DNA from: Alphaproteobacteria bacterium
Lineage (GTDB): Bacteria > Pseudomonadota > Alphaproteobacteria > Caulobacterales > Caulobacteraceae
Length of the DNA stretch: 35,412 bases
NCBI GenBank assembly: GCA_025350685.1
Contig: JANXXK010000280.1
Span: forward strand, 1-35,412
Direction of reading: 5' to 3'
Below, in pieces: positions 15,411 through 23,458 of the stretch; within the stretch, counting starts at the first letter, position 1, and each line of letters opens with the position of its first letter. The position numbers and the translations under genes were made by a program. The notes under the pieces were generated by a model. It was given only the letters and a program-made list of their open reading frames with translations, was not told the origin of the DNA and made no database searches.

Positions 15411-17038
15411 TTAGCCTGTTGGTTCTGAACGCTGGGTGAAGCCGGCGCGCAATTCTCGTTTAAGGACCTTCCCGGTGGGCCCGATCGGCAGGACGTCGAC
15501 GATCCGCACTTCGTCGGGCGTCCACCATTTGGCGACGCGGGCGCCCACGTGGGCCTTCAGCACCTCCGGGTCCACCGTGTGGCCGGTGCGCAGGGTGACC
15601 AGCAGCAGCGGCCGCTCGTCCCACTTGGGGTGCGGCACGCCGACCGCGGCGGCCATGGCGACGGCCGGGTGCGAACAGGCCGCCTCCTCCAGGTCCAGCG
15701 TCGAGATCCACTCGCCGCCGGACTTGATCACGTCCTTCGCCCGGTCAGTGAGCCGCAGGTAGCCTTCGGCGTCGATCGTGGCGATGTCGCCGGTGTCGAA
15801 CCAGCCGTCGGCGGTGAACACACCTGCGCCGTCATGCTTGAAATAGGCCGAGGCGACCAGGGCCCGCGCACCTGCAGGGCGCCGGTGGTCTTGCCGTCGC
15901 GCGGCAGCTCGGAGCCGTCTTCGCCGACGATCCGCAGGTCGACGCCCCACAGGCCCCGGCCCTGTTTCAGCTTGCGCTGCAGGGTGGCCGCGGCGTCCTC
16001 GCCGGCGTGGTGCGGCAGGGGCGTGTTGATGACGCCCAGCGGGCTGGTCTCGGTCATTCCCCAGATCTGCCGCACCTGGCCGCCCAGCCGGTCCTCGATC
16101 CGCGCTACCAGGGCCGCGGTGGGCGCTGAGCCGCCAACGGCGATGGTCTTCACCGAGGTCAGCCGCCCCCCGGTCTGGTCGAGGTGGTCGGCCACGCCCA
16201 CCCAGATGGTCGGCACACCCAGCAGGAAGCTCACCTTCTCCAGCTCAATCAGCTCAGCGATGCTCGGGCCGTCGAGCGCGCGGCCCGGCAGCACCAGGGT
16301 CGCGCCGACGAGGGGCGCCGCATAGGGCGTGCACCAGGCGTTGGCGTGGTACATCTGGGCGCACGGCATGATCACGTCGCGCGCCGAGAAGTTGAAGGCG
16401 TCGGGCAGGCCAAGCGCCATGGCGTGCAGCACCGTCGAACGGTGCGAATAGAGCACCCCCTTCGGATTGCCCGTGGTGCCGGAGGTGTAACAGAGCCCGG
16501 AGGCTTGGCGTTCATCGACGTCGGGCCAGGCGAACTGCGGCGAGTTCTCGGCGATCAGGTCCTCGTAGACGAGCGCGTCGGCGGGTCCGTCGCCCGGCAG
16601 GTTCGCCCGGTCGGTCATGGCCACGAGGCGCTTGATCAGCGGCATGCCGGCCCTCAGCGCCGCGAGTTGGCCCGAGAATGTGTTGTCGAAGAACAGGAAG
16701 CTGTCCTCGGCGTGGTTGGCCACCCAGACGATCTGCTCGTCCGACAGCCGCGGATTGATGGTGTGCAGCACCGCCCCGATCCCGGTGACCGCGAAATAGA
16801 GCTCGAAGTGGCGGTGCGTCGACCAGGCCAGGGTGGCGACCCGGTCGCCGGGCTGTACGCCCATGGCGATCAGCGCATTGGCCATGCGCTTGGTGCGCGC
16901 CAGCGCGTCGGCATAGCCGTAGCGGTGGATCGGCCCCTCGACCATGCGGTCCACCACCTGGCGGTCGGGGTGGTACTGGGCGGCGTATTCCAGGATCGAG
17001 GGCAGGGTCAGCGCCCGGTCCATCATCAACGCCTGCAT
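15411..17038 (-). pseudogene. Medium/long-chain fatty acyl-CoA synthetase, broken by one frameshift
   Basis: The two ORF-track pieces (17038-15728 and 15950-15411) are one AMP-forming acyl-CoA ligase in two frames. The first piece begins MQALMMDRALTLPSILEYA, typical of AlkK-like fatty acyl-CoA synthetases, and holds the P-loop-like motif LCYTSGTTGNPKG. The second holds GWFDTGD and DRAKDVIKSGGEWIS, and ends with the PTGKVLKREL hinge-lysine region. The break lies near 15856-15862: after LQVRGPW the frame runs into SPRP, while inserting one G (minus strand) restores VASAYFKHDG. Repaired, it would encode about 542 residues, the normal length. It would activate fatty acids to their CoA esters. All motifs are intact, so this is either very recent loss or a sequencing error. 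The start is ATG 17038 behind AGGGGAG. Confidence 0.88.
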
Positions 17039-17079
17039 GCGCGCTCCCCTTATCGTCGGTCGGGAACGCTAGCGCATTC

Positions 17080-17546
17080 GTGCAGCCCTGCGTAGGAGGG
17101 GCCGCGCTGCTGATGCTGAGGGAACCGACCTTGCAACACAAGGACCGACCTTGGCCGTCGCTCGGCGGCCTGTTGCTTGCCGTCCTCGTGAGCCTCGCGC
17201 CGCCCCAGCCCGCAGCCGGCAAGCCGATCGCTTTCTCGGCCGCCCAACTCGACGCCTTCGACGCGCTGAAGACCTCCGCCAAGCTGCCGAATGGTGAAAC
17301 GCTGGCCTACGTCGATACCGGGCCCCGCTGGTGCTGGTCCACGGATACACCGACACCGCCCGCGACTGGCTGATGCTCGTCCGCTGGGGCGCCAAGGACG
17401 CCATCATCGACGACGCGCAAAAGGACGCCCTGCGGACGGCTCTGCCGAAGGCCCAGGTCAAGATCTACCCCGAATTCGGCCACAACCCGATCTGGGAGGA
17501 TCCCGCGGACGTCGCCAATACGATCAAAGGCTTCCTCGCCAACTGA
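17080..17546 (+). pseudogene. Remnant of a secreted alpha/beta hydrolase
   Basis: Two ORFs in different frames (17080-17373 and 17331-17546) together read like the two ends of an alpha/beta hydrolase. The first has a signal-peptide-like segment (LGGLLLAVLVSLAPP...AAG) and then LPNGETLAYVDTG. A frame change near 17320-17328 leads to LVLVHGYTDTARDWLML in the second frame, the oxyanion-hole HG region. The text then jumps directly to RWGAKDAI and YPEFGHNPIWEDP, the acid and histidine loops at the end of such proteins. The whole middle, including the GxSxG nucleophile elbow, is missing. So there are a frameshift and a large in-frame deletion, and the gene cannot make an active enzyme. It is divergent from the frameshifted acyl-CoA synthetase, 41 nt away. 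The original start (17080 or ATG 17113) is uncertain. Confidence 0.75.
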
Positions 17547-17570
17547 CCGGAGCCATCAGCAGCACGAGCA

Positions 17571-17580
17571 ATAATATTAT
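17571..17580. promoter_or_regulatory. AT-only palindrome in the promoter region of the PEP-CTERM gene
   Basis: ATAATATTAT is a perfect 10-bp palindrome in the AT-rich 117-nt gap between the hydrolase remnant and the PEPxxWA-CTERM gene, about 85 nt before that gene's start. In this high-GC sequence such a patch probably marks a promoter or operator. No regulator can be named. Confidence 0.35.
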
Positions 17581-17663
17581 GTCTTCTTTATACTGAAGGC
17601 GCGAATATTCCCCCGCCGGTTGTTAGTTATTTACTGCGGTCGGTTTTTCACGATCCTTGCATC

Positions 17664-18440
17664 ATGATGTTTATGAACATGATCCATCCCAAAACGGGAC
17701 AAGCCCAACGGCGCTCGGCTCGCCGCCGATCCGCCTTTCTGGCGACCGTCGCGGCGCTGACGCTGGTCGTCGGGGGCCGCGCCACCGCCGCGACAATCCT
17801 GAGCGCCGGCAAGGACAGCAGTTGCGGCGCGTCATCCTGCTTCAACAGCCAGGGGACCTACGCGATCACTTTTTCGGCCTCGGCCTTCAGCGGTCCGGTC
17901 GACATTTCGAAACTCCTGCTGTCCCGCAGCATCCTCGGGAACCTGGACAGCCACTTCTTCAGCATGAACTTCGAGTTGAACGGCCATCTGATCGGCACCT
18001 GGGGCGACTGGAACATGTCGCAGGTCGGTGGCGACCAACTCTCATTCTTCGGTTCGGACCTGATGTGGAATCCCGCGGAGGGCGATCTTGTCCTCGTGCT
18101 GGACCTGGTGGCACCGAACGGTGAGAAGCTCCGGCCAGACGGCGCCGGCGGCTGGTACGTCCCTCCAGGGGAGGGCGGGTTCTTCTACTCTGGGCCGGGT
18201 CCCGACTACGGCCAAGGCTCGGGCCAGAGTGTCGTCACCAGTTTCGTCTCGCCTCCGCCGCCGCCGCCGGTCGTCGGGTCGGGCGGCGACCAGCCGCCAC
18301 CTGGAGACGTTCCGCCGCCCTCCAGCGGATCTGGGCCGGTGCCGGAACCGGCGACATGGGCCATGCTGGTCGGCGGCTTCGGCTTGGCCGGCGCTGCCCT
18401 GCGTCGCCGTCGGGCTCATAAGCCGATCGCCGCCGCCTGA
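17664..18440 (+). CDS. PEPxxWA-CTERM sorting domain protein
   Basis: A 258-residue exported protein. An Arg-rich start is followed by a hydrophobic signal segment (about 24-42, ending ATAATI). A mature domain of about 150 residues, rich in Ser, Gly and Asp and probably beta-sheet, follows; it has one close Cys pair (SSCGASSC) and is not otherwise recognised. Then come a Pro/Gly linker with a run of six prolines and a C-terminal sorting signal: PVPEPATWAMLVGGFGLAGAALRRRR. PEP-CTERM signals are the substrates of exosortases, which process proteins for the outer surface, often with exopolysaccharide production. No exosortase gene is in the window. Several in-frame ATGs (17664, 17667, 17673, 17679) exist and none has a clear ribosome binding site, so the start is uncertain by a few residues. 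A terminator follows. Confidence 0.85.
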   Translation: MMFMNMIHPKTGQAQRRSARRRSAFLATVAALTLVVGGRATAATILSAGKDSSCGASSCFNSQGTYAITFSASAFSGPVDISKLLLSRSILGNLDSHFFSMNFELNGHLIGTWGDWNMSQVGGDQLSFFGSDLMWNPAEGDLVLVLDLVAPNGEKLRPDGAGGWYVPPGEGGFFYSGPGPDYGQGSGQSVVTSFVSPPPPPPVVGSGGDQPPPGDVPPPSSGSGPVPEPATWAMLVGGFGLAGAALRRRRAHKPIAAA

Positions 18441-18460
18441 TCTCACGATCGGCCTCGAAC

Positions 18461-18496
18461 AAGCCCCGGCCTCGCAGGAGCGCCGGGGCTTTTCGT
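18461..18496 (+). terminator. Intrinsic terminator after the PEP-CTERM gene
   Basis: A 10-bp perfect stem AAGCCCCGGC / GCCGGGGCTT with an 11-nt loop, followed by TTTCG, begins 20 nt after the stop codon. It may also serve the convergent ACT-domain gene, since the left arm gives AAGCC...GGCTT on either strand, but the T-run is clearer on the plus strand. The remaining bases to 18590 show nothing else. Confidence 0.8.
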
Positions 18497-18590
18497 TGCC
18501 CACATTCCGACGCCAGCCAGCGTCGCCGTTTCACCCGTTGCACCTGTCCATCGACCGTTCTCAGACGCCCGCGGGGTCTGCGCCTGGCGC

Positions 18591-19130
18591 TCAGCGCGGC
18601 TCGTCCGCGGTGAGCGAGATGTCGACCATGATCTCGCCGGAGATGGCTTCCAGCGCCTCCTGGACCGCGCCGGCTTGCAGGGCGGGCGGCAGGCGCAGAC
18701 GCGCCTCGACGTGGAACAGCGGGGCCCCGGAGTGAGGCTCGCCGCTGATCCGGGTGTCGAAGGCTTCGATGTTGACGCCGAGGCCGCTCAAGATCGCGGT
18801 CACCTGGTGGACGATCCCCGGCTGGTCCTGGCCGACCAGGCTGAAGTGGATGGCGTCACCGACTGATTCTGGGCCGACAGACCCCGGCGCTTCGACGGTG
18901 GGGGCGATCCGCACCTCCAGCCCCTCGGCATCCACCGCGCGCACGGCCGAGCGCAAACGCTCGACGCCGTCGGCCTCAAGCTCGACGAGGACCGAACCAA
19001 CATATAACCCGCCCAGCCGGCTGAGATGGCTCTCCAGCCAGTTGCCGCCCGCCGCCAGCACCGCGCCCGCCAGCGCCTGCGTCAGGCCGGGCCGGTCACT
19101 GCCCACCACGCTCAAGATCAGCGTCGCCAT
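18591..19130 (-). CDS. Double ACT-domain protein, GcvR-like
   Basis: A 179-residue protein with two ACT-type domains in tandem. The first begins ATLILSVVGSDRPGLTQALAGAV at the N-terminus. The second begins HFSLVGQDQPGIVHQVTAILSGLGVNIEAFDT at about residue 95. ACT domains bind amino acids, and this two-domain arrangement is that of GcvR, the glycine cleavage repressor accessory protein, and related regulators. No gcv genes are in the window, so the ligand and target are unknown. The ORF track extends to 19193, but the extra 21 residues (MARSPTARAAYPRP...) do not fit the family; ATG 19130 gives the normal start, though its ribosome binding site is poor. Confidence 0.8.
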   Translation of the reverse strand: MATLILSVVGSDRPGLTQALAGAVLAAGGNWLESHLSRLGGLYVGSVLVELEADGVERLRSAVRAVDAEGLEVRIAPTVEAPGSVGPESVGDAIHFSLVGQDQPGIVHQVTAILSGLGVNIEAFDTRISGEPHSGAPLFHVEARLRLPPALQAGAVQEALEAISGEIMVDISLTADEPR

Positions 19131-19372
19131 TAGGGGACTCTCAAAGCGGAGAGGCCGCGGATAAGCCGCCCGGGCCGTCGGCGACCGAGCCACGCGCGAT
19201 GGCGGTAGTCAATCCGCAGGCGTCGGCGGAGGCGCGGATGTAAAGAACTTAGAGGGGCTGGGGTTCCTGACCCTCGCCGACGTTCTCATCTTCCGCGCCT
19301 GTGCGTGGGCGCGATCTCTGCTTCAGACCTTTACGGACCTTCAGCGAGATCCTGGCGCCGGAACCGCGCCCC

Positions 19373-19804
19373 CTAGTGGGGGTTGGCCGGGTGCGCGGTG
19401 CGACGGTGATGCCTGGGATGGGTCCGCCTGTACTGGTCGTACGCGGCCGTTTCGTCGCGCTTTTCCGCCACCATCTTGGCGTGGTCGCCGCTCTTCTTTG
19501 CCGCGAGGAACTCGGACTGCTCCTTGCGGGGATCGGACAGATCCCGCTTGCCATCGGCCGGTTTAGCCCTCGGATGGGTCCGCTTATACTGCGCGTAGGC
19601 TGCGACTTCGTCGCGCTTCTCCGCCATCATCTTCGTGTGATCGCCGCTCTTCTTCGCGGCGAGGAACTCGGATTGCTCTTGGCGGGGGTTTGAGAGGTCA
19701 GACCGCGGCTCCGCCTGGGCAGAAGGAGCCGGGGCCAGGGCTTGGGCGAGAGACGGCCAGAGTGAGACGCTGAGGAGCAGCGCCGCGATGGAGATCGACT
19801 TCAT
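19373..19804 (-). CDS. Small exported protein with two 52-residue tandem repeats
   Basis: The ORF track shows a 314-residue frame, but the gene-like part starts at ATG 19804 behind GGAAGAA, giving 143 residues. It opens with a signal peptide (MKSISIAALLLSVSLWPSLAQA), then a short Ala/Pro spacer, then two copies of a charged helical unit with the core EQSEFLAAKKSGDH, KMxAEKRDExAAYxQYxRTHPR. The copies are exactly 52 residues apart and differ at few positions. The tail is rich in His and Arg. I do not recognise a named family. An exported, highly charged, probably helical periplasmic protein is all the sequence supports. It lies between fkbM upstream and the ACT gene downstream on the same strand, with gaps of about 250 nt on each side, so it probably has its own promoter. 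Confidence 0.75.
   Translation of the reverse strand: MKSISIAALLLSVSLWPSLAQALAPAPSAQAEPRSDLSNPRQEQSEFLAAKKSGDHTKMMAEKRDEVAAYAQYKRTHPRAKPADGKRDLSDPRKEQSEFLAAKKSGDHAKMVAEKRDETAAYDQYRRTHPRHHRRTAHPANPH
19388..19699. repeat. Two-copy 156-bp tandem repeat inside the small exported protein gene
   Basis: Copy 1 spans about 19544-19699 and copy 2 about 19388-19543, each 52 codons. GGATGGGTCCGC recurs at 19416 and 19572, exactly 156 bases apart. The copies differ mainly at synonymous or conservative positions, so the duplication is real at both DNA and protein level. Confidence 0.9.
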
Positions 19805-19865
19805 GGTGTTCTTCCAGAATGTCCGGGAGCGGATTAGCGACCCAACGCAACGGAGTGCCGAGATG

Positions 19866-19884
19866 TTCCGGCAGGGCGCCGGAA
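19866..19884. other. Perfect 7-bp hairpin in the gap between fkbM and the repeat-protein gene
   Basis: TTCCGGC-AGGGC-GCCGGAA forms a perfect stem-loop within the 251-nt gap 19805-20055. No T-run follows on the minus strand, so it is not a standard terminator for fkbM; it lies about 60 nt upstream of the repeat-protein start and may be an operator or leader hairpin. I see no gene in the rest of the gap. Confidence 0.4.
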
Positions 19885-20055
19885 ACCCCGGGCGTCCGGT
19901 CGCGGCGAGGCGGCTCCGCATGTCCGTCGCGAAGACTGATTCCGGGTCAAACCGAGCTTCCCCTTCCGACCCCTTAGCAGACGTTCGGCCCGGCCGATTC
20001 AGCTGGCGCGCCAACGTTCGCGTCTGGCGCATTCCCGACCTCGCCCTCGTCCGCC

Positions 20056-20859
20056 CTAAGCCGCCATCCGCGCCTTGAACACGCCGTCCGGCAGCCGCGC
20101 CGCGCGGGTCGGGTGGATGAAGAAGTAGTCTTTCCAGGGCTGGCCCTCGACGGCGGTGGAGCGTTCCTCCAGGCGGTCGCCGTTCAGCGCGAACATGCGG
20201 TAGCCGCGGCGGGTGAAGAGCTCGACCACCGCCTCGGCCGTGCCGCCGAAGTGGGCGGCCAGCATCGGGGGGTGGATTTCCAGAAGCACTGTCGGCAGGT
20301 CGCGGTCGAGGATGCACGCGGCGCCCTCAAGCGCCATCTGCTCTGCGCCTTCAATGTCCATGCGGATGAAGTCGACCCGCCCGATGCCGCGCTCGGCGCA
20401 GAAATCGTCCAGGGTCACCACCTGGATGGGCTGAGTCACCAGGCCAGTGTCGTGCAGGTCCGGCCGGGCCTTGCCCTGCGGAGCGGTCTTGGCGACGTAG
20501 GCGAACGCCCGTCCCATGCGCCCGGAGCTCTTGCGCGGCGTCACCAGCAGCATCTCGCCCGGCCTGTCACCCACCGCGGCGTGCACCGGCGTCACCCGGT
20601 CGCCGATCCGGTGCCAAGCCACCGTCAGCTTCAGCACGGCATAGGAGAAGGCGGAGGGCTCGATGGCCCAGATGGTGGCCTGGGGCGCCACCTGGGTCAT
20701 CACATAGGAGTGGCGGCCGTCGCTGGCGCCCACGTGCAGGCACACCGGGGCCCCGCTCAGCAGGTCCGCCAGGTAGGGCGTCTCGGGCTCGTGCTTGCGC
20801 CATTGGAGATTGCGCCGCCAGGCCCGGAAGGCATGGCTGAGCACACGTAGCGACGGCAT
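20056..20859 (-). CDS. FkbM-family SAM-dependent methyltransferase
   Basis: A 267-residue methyltransferase of the FkbM family. The SAM-binding motif VCLHVGASDGRHSYV lies at about residues 39-53. The family hallmark FIRMDIEGAEQMAL lies near 157-170, and VLLEIHPPML and LFTRRGYRMFAL are the usual C-terminal strands. FkbM enzymes O-methylate hydroxyl groups in secondary metabolites or in glycans; nothing nearby tells which. The ORF-track start is TTG 20862, but ATG 20859 has AGGGGAG at proper spacing and is preferred. The gene begins 36 nt after the ubiG stop on the same strand, so it is likely in one transcript with ubiG, although its substrate is probably unrelated to ubiquinone. Confidence 0.87.
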   Translation of the reverse strand: MPSLRVLSHAFRAWRRNLQWRKHEPETPYLADLLSGAPVCLHVGASDGRHSYVMTQVAPQATIWAIEPSAFSYAVLKLTVAWHRIGDRVTPVHAAVGDRPGEMLLVTPRKSSGRMGRAFAYVAKTAPQGKARPDLHDTGLVTQPIQVVTLDDFCAERGIGRVDFIRMDIEGAEQMALEGAACILDRDLPTVLLEIHPPMLAAHFGGTAEAVVELFTRRGYRMFALNGDRLEERSTAVEGQPWKDYFFIHPTRAARLPDGVFKARMAA

Positions 20860-20895
20860 CAACTCCCCTTGCTCCGCCCCCCGGCGTAGATGGTT

Positions 20896-21666
20896 TTAGG
20901 CCGCGTTTAGGGCCACCGTCATCATGTAGTTCACGTCCGCGTCGTGGCTCTGCGACCAGCGGGCGGAGAGCGGGTCGAACACCACACCGAAGGGGCCGTC
21001 AACCGCCAGGCGTTGATCGGCCAAAAAGCCGCGGAGTTCCTCGGGCTTGAGGAATTTGTTCCAATCGTGGGTGCCGGCCGGGACCCAGCGCAGCACGTAT
21101 TCGGCGCCGACCTTGGCCAGCGCGAAGGCCTTCAGGGTGCGGTTCAAGGTGGCGACGATCATCAGGCCGCCCGGTCTTTGTGAGGGGGGGCAGAGCATCG
21201 CGGCGCAGTCGCGCAGGAATTGGCCCGGATCGGCGACGTGCTCGATCACCTCCATGTTGAGGATCAGGTCGAAGCGCTCGCCGGCAGCCAGCAGGGCCTC
21301 GGCGGTGGAGCAGCGGTAGTCGACGGTGACGCCGACCTGGGCGGCGTGGGCTGTGGCCGTGCCGATGTTGCGCTCCGAGGCGTCGACGCCGACCACATCG
21401 AAGCCCAGGCGGCTCATGGGCTCGCAGAGCAGGCCGCCGCCGCAGCCGATGTCGAGCAGGCGCAGCCCCTCGAACGGCTTGCGCGCCTCGGGGTCGCGGG
21501 CGAAGCGGTGCAGGGCCTGGTCCCTGATGAACCCCAGCCGGACGGGGTTGAATTTATGCAGGGCCGCGAACTTGCCCTTGGGGTCCCACCACTCGGCCGC
21601 GATCTTCGAAAACCGCTCGACCTCGGCCGGATCGATGCTCGAACGCGCCTGCGCTGGGGAAGCCAT
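20896..21666 (-). CDS. ubiG: Ubiquinone biosynthesis O-methyltransferase UbiG
   Basis: UbiG carries out both O-methylations of the ubiquinone ring, using SAM. The 256-residue product begins with the typical [35 protein letters not shown] region, then the SAM motif [11 protein letters not shown] at about 70-80, the acidic loop [10 protein letters not shown], and the family stretch [11 protein letters not shown]. Later come [17 protein letters not shown] and a C-terminal NYMMTVAL. All are in the expected order and length. The start is ATG 21666 behind a strong AGGGAGG. It is divergent from lysC with about 120 nt between them, an arrangement I recall as common in alphaproteobacteria. fkbM follows closely. 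Confidence 0.97.
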   Translation of the reverse strand: MASPAQARSSIDPAEVERFSKIAAEWWDPKGKFAALHKFNPVRLGFIRDQALHRFARDPEARKPFEGLRLLDIGCGGGLLCEPMSRLGFDVVGVDASERNIGTATAHAAQVGVTVDYRCSTAEALLAAGERFDLILNMEVIEHVADPGQFLRDCAAMLCPPSQRPGGLMIVATLNRTLKAFALAKVGAEYVLRWVPAGTHDWNKFLKPEELRGFLADQRLAVDGPFGVVFDPLSARWSQSHDADVNYMMTVALNAA

Positions 21667-21788
21667 GCCTCCCTTTAGCGCCTCCCCGCACCGAAACGAA
21701 GGCCCCGCGGGCGTTGCAGGCCCAGCGCGGCGCCGCTAGAAGGCTCCGCCTTTCGCAAGCGCAGCAACGGATTCACCTGACTTAACCC

Positions 21789-23039
21789 ATGTCCCGGCTG
21801 GTGATGAAATTTGGCGGCACGTCCGTGGCCGACCTGGAGCGCATCCGCCGGGTGGCGCGGCTGGTCAATGCTGAGGTCGCGGCGGGCCACCACGTGGCTG
21901 TCGTGGTCTCGGCCATGGCCGGCAAGACCAATGAGCTGGTCGCCTGGACCGACGGCTCCGGCGCCGCCGCCCAGGGGCTCAACCCCTCCGACGACGAATA
22001 TGATGTGGTGGTGGCCTCCGGCGAGCAGGTGACGGCCGGGCTGCTGGCCATGGCGCTGCGGAACATCGGCGTCCCGGCCCGCTCGTGGCTGGGCTGGCAG
22101 ATCCCGATCATCGCCGACGACGCCCACGGCCGCGCCCGCATCGACGAGGTGCCGCCCGAGAAGCTGGCCGCCGCCATGGACCTGGGCGAGGTGGCGGTGA
22201 TCGCCGGCTTCCAGGGCGTCACCCGCGACGGGCGGATCGCCACGCTGGGCCGCGGCGGGTCGGACACCAGCGCCGTGGCCATTGCCGCGGCCGTGGGCGC
22301 CATCCGCTGCGACATCTACACCGACGTGGACGGGGTCTACACCACCGACCCGCGCATCGAAGCCAAGGCCCGGCGGCTCAGCAAGATCTCATACGAGGAG
22401 ATGCTGGAGATGGCGTCGCTGGGCGCCAAGGTGCTGCAGACCCGTTCAGTCGAGCTGGCCATGGCGCAGAACGTGCCGCTCAGGGTGCTGTCGAGTTTCG
22501 TAGAGCCCGGGGAAGCGCCTGGGCAGGGCACCATCGTGTGCGACGAGGAAGAGATCATGGAAAAGCGGATCGTCAGCGGCGTGGCCTACAGCCGCGATGA
22601 GGCGAAGATCAGCCTCTTCGGCCTGCCCGACCATCCGGGCGTATCCTCGACCATCTTCGGCGCGCTGGCCGACGCAAACGTCAATGTCGACATGATCGTG
22701 CAGAGCCACGCGCGCACCGCCGACACCGCCAACATGGAGTTCACGGTCGGCAAGCGCGACGCCCAGCGCGCCGCCGACATCATCCGCGCCGCCCAGCCCT
22801 CCATCGGCTTCGACGACATCCAGGTGAACGACGAGGTCTCCAAGGTCTCGGTAATCGGGGTCGGCATGCGCAGCCACACCGGCGTGGCCAAGACCATGTT
22901 CGCCGCGCTGGCGGAAAAGGGCGTCAACATCCAGGTGATCTCCACCTCGGAGATCAAGATCAGCGTGCTGATCGACGCGGCCTATACCGAACTCGCCGTG
23001 CGCGCGCTGCACGCGGCCTACGGGCTGGACCAGCTCTAG
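21789..23039 (+). CDS. lysC: Aspartate kinase
   Basis: Aspartate kinase phosphorylates aspartate, the first step toward lysine, diaminopimelate, threonine and methionine. The 416-residue product starts MSRLVMKFGGTSVADLERI (catalytic K7 in KFGGTS) and has the substrate loop TLGRGGSDTSAVA and the tyrosine-containing YTDVDGVYTTDPR. After about residue 260 it has two ACT domains for feedback control, each with the typical strand-helix pattern (ISLFGLPDHPGVSSTIFGAL; VSVIGVGMRSHTGVAKTMFAAL). This is the monofunctional, lysine/threonine-sensitive type. The start is ATG 21789; the ribosome binding site is weak, and ATG 21804 would remove strand 1, so the first is kept. It ends head-on with the GNAT gene in a shared CTAG. 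Confidence 0.96.
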   Translation: MSRLVMKFGGTSVADLERIRRVARLVNAEVAAGHHVAVVVSAMAGKTNELVAWTDGSGAAAQGLNPSDDEYDVVVASGEQVTAGLLAMALRNIGVPARSWLGWQIPIIADDAHGRARIDEVPPEKLAAAMDLGEVAVIAGFQGVTRDGRIATLGRGGSDTSAVAIAAAVGAIRCDIYTDVDGVYTTDPRIEAKARRLSKISYEEMLEMASLGAKVLQTRSVELAMAQNVPLRVLSSFVEPGEAPGQGTIVCDEEEIMEKRIVSGVAYSRDEAKISLFGLPDHPGVSSTIFGALADANVNVDMIVQSHARTADTANMEFTVGKRDAQRAADIIRAAQPSIGFDDIQVNDEVSKVSVIGVGMRSHTGVAKTMFAALAEKGVNIQVISTSEIKISVLIDAAYTELAVRALHAAYGLDQL

Positions 23040-23455
23040 CTCTCGAAGTCGAACATCACCACGTCGTCGGGCGGCGGGCTGACGCCCCCGGCGCTGGCGT
23101 AGAGCGCCATGGCCGCGGCGTTGCCGGCGTTGGTCAGCACGAACATTTCGTCCCAGCGGCCGGTCCGGCCCTCCGCCGCCAGCGCCGCGATCATCGCCTT
23201 GGCGATCCCGCGCCTGCGGTGACTCTCGGCGGTATCCACTGAGTAGATGAACAGGCTCGTGGCCTCGAAGCGGCGAAGGACGTGACCGTAGATGAAGGCG
23301 ACGACCCGTCCCTCGTCCCGCGCGACGATGTTGATCAGGTCCTGGTCGGCCAGGTGCGCCGTGGCCCGTTCCACCGAAGGGACGTCCTCGTCGGTCAGGC
23401 TGACGGCCTCGATCAGCAAGGTCTCGTCACCGGGTCCGAGGAAGCGGATGTCCAT
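23036..23455 (-). CDS. GNAT acetyltransferase, AAC(3)-I-like
   Basis: A 139-residue GCN5-related N-acetyltransferase. The acetyl-CoA-binding motif A is HRRRGIAKAMIAAL at about 77-90, preceded by the strand LFIYSVDTAE. It is followed by MFVLTNAGNAAAMALYASAGG and the ending VVMFDFES. This pattern resembles the aminoglycoside 3-N-acetyltransferase type I group and related proteins of unknown substrate. I make no claim of antibiotic resistance; many such chromosomal homologues act on other amines. It starts 3 nt after the stop of the MFS gene upstream, so the two are almost certainly co-transcribed and coupled. Its stop shares CTAG with lysC. Confidence 0.85.
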   Translation of the reverse strand: MDIRFLGPGDETLLIEAVSLTDEDVPSVERATAHLADQDLINIVARDEGRVVAFIYGHVLRRFEATSLFIYSVDTAESHRRRGIAKAMIAALAAEGRTGRWDEMFVLTNAGNAAAMALYASAGGVSPPPDDVVMFDFES

Positions 23456-23458
23456 CGT

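Noticed and set aside
12998-15439. 813-residue plus-strand ORF, the longest in the track.
   Set aside because: It crosses chrA in another frame and then runs antisense to the hydrolase gene. Its product is an Arg/Gly/Ala-rich low-complexity shadow typical of high-GC DNA, while the overlapped genes have clear family motifs.
19249-19554. Minus-strand ORF with a lysine/arginine and acidic tail ending in the 242-nt gap after the repeat-protein gene.
   Set aside because: Most of it overlaps the repeat gene in another frame and the tail matches no family I know; there is no ribosome binding site at its start. The gap 19131-19372 otherwise shows only a short CCCCC-TAGT-GGGGG hairpin at 19369-19382.
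19693-20317. N-terminal half of the 314-residue ORF 19373-20317.
   Set aside because: Its first part overlaps fkbM in another frame and lacks protein-like composition; the signal peptide and ribosome binding site at ATG 19804 show the true start.
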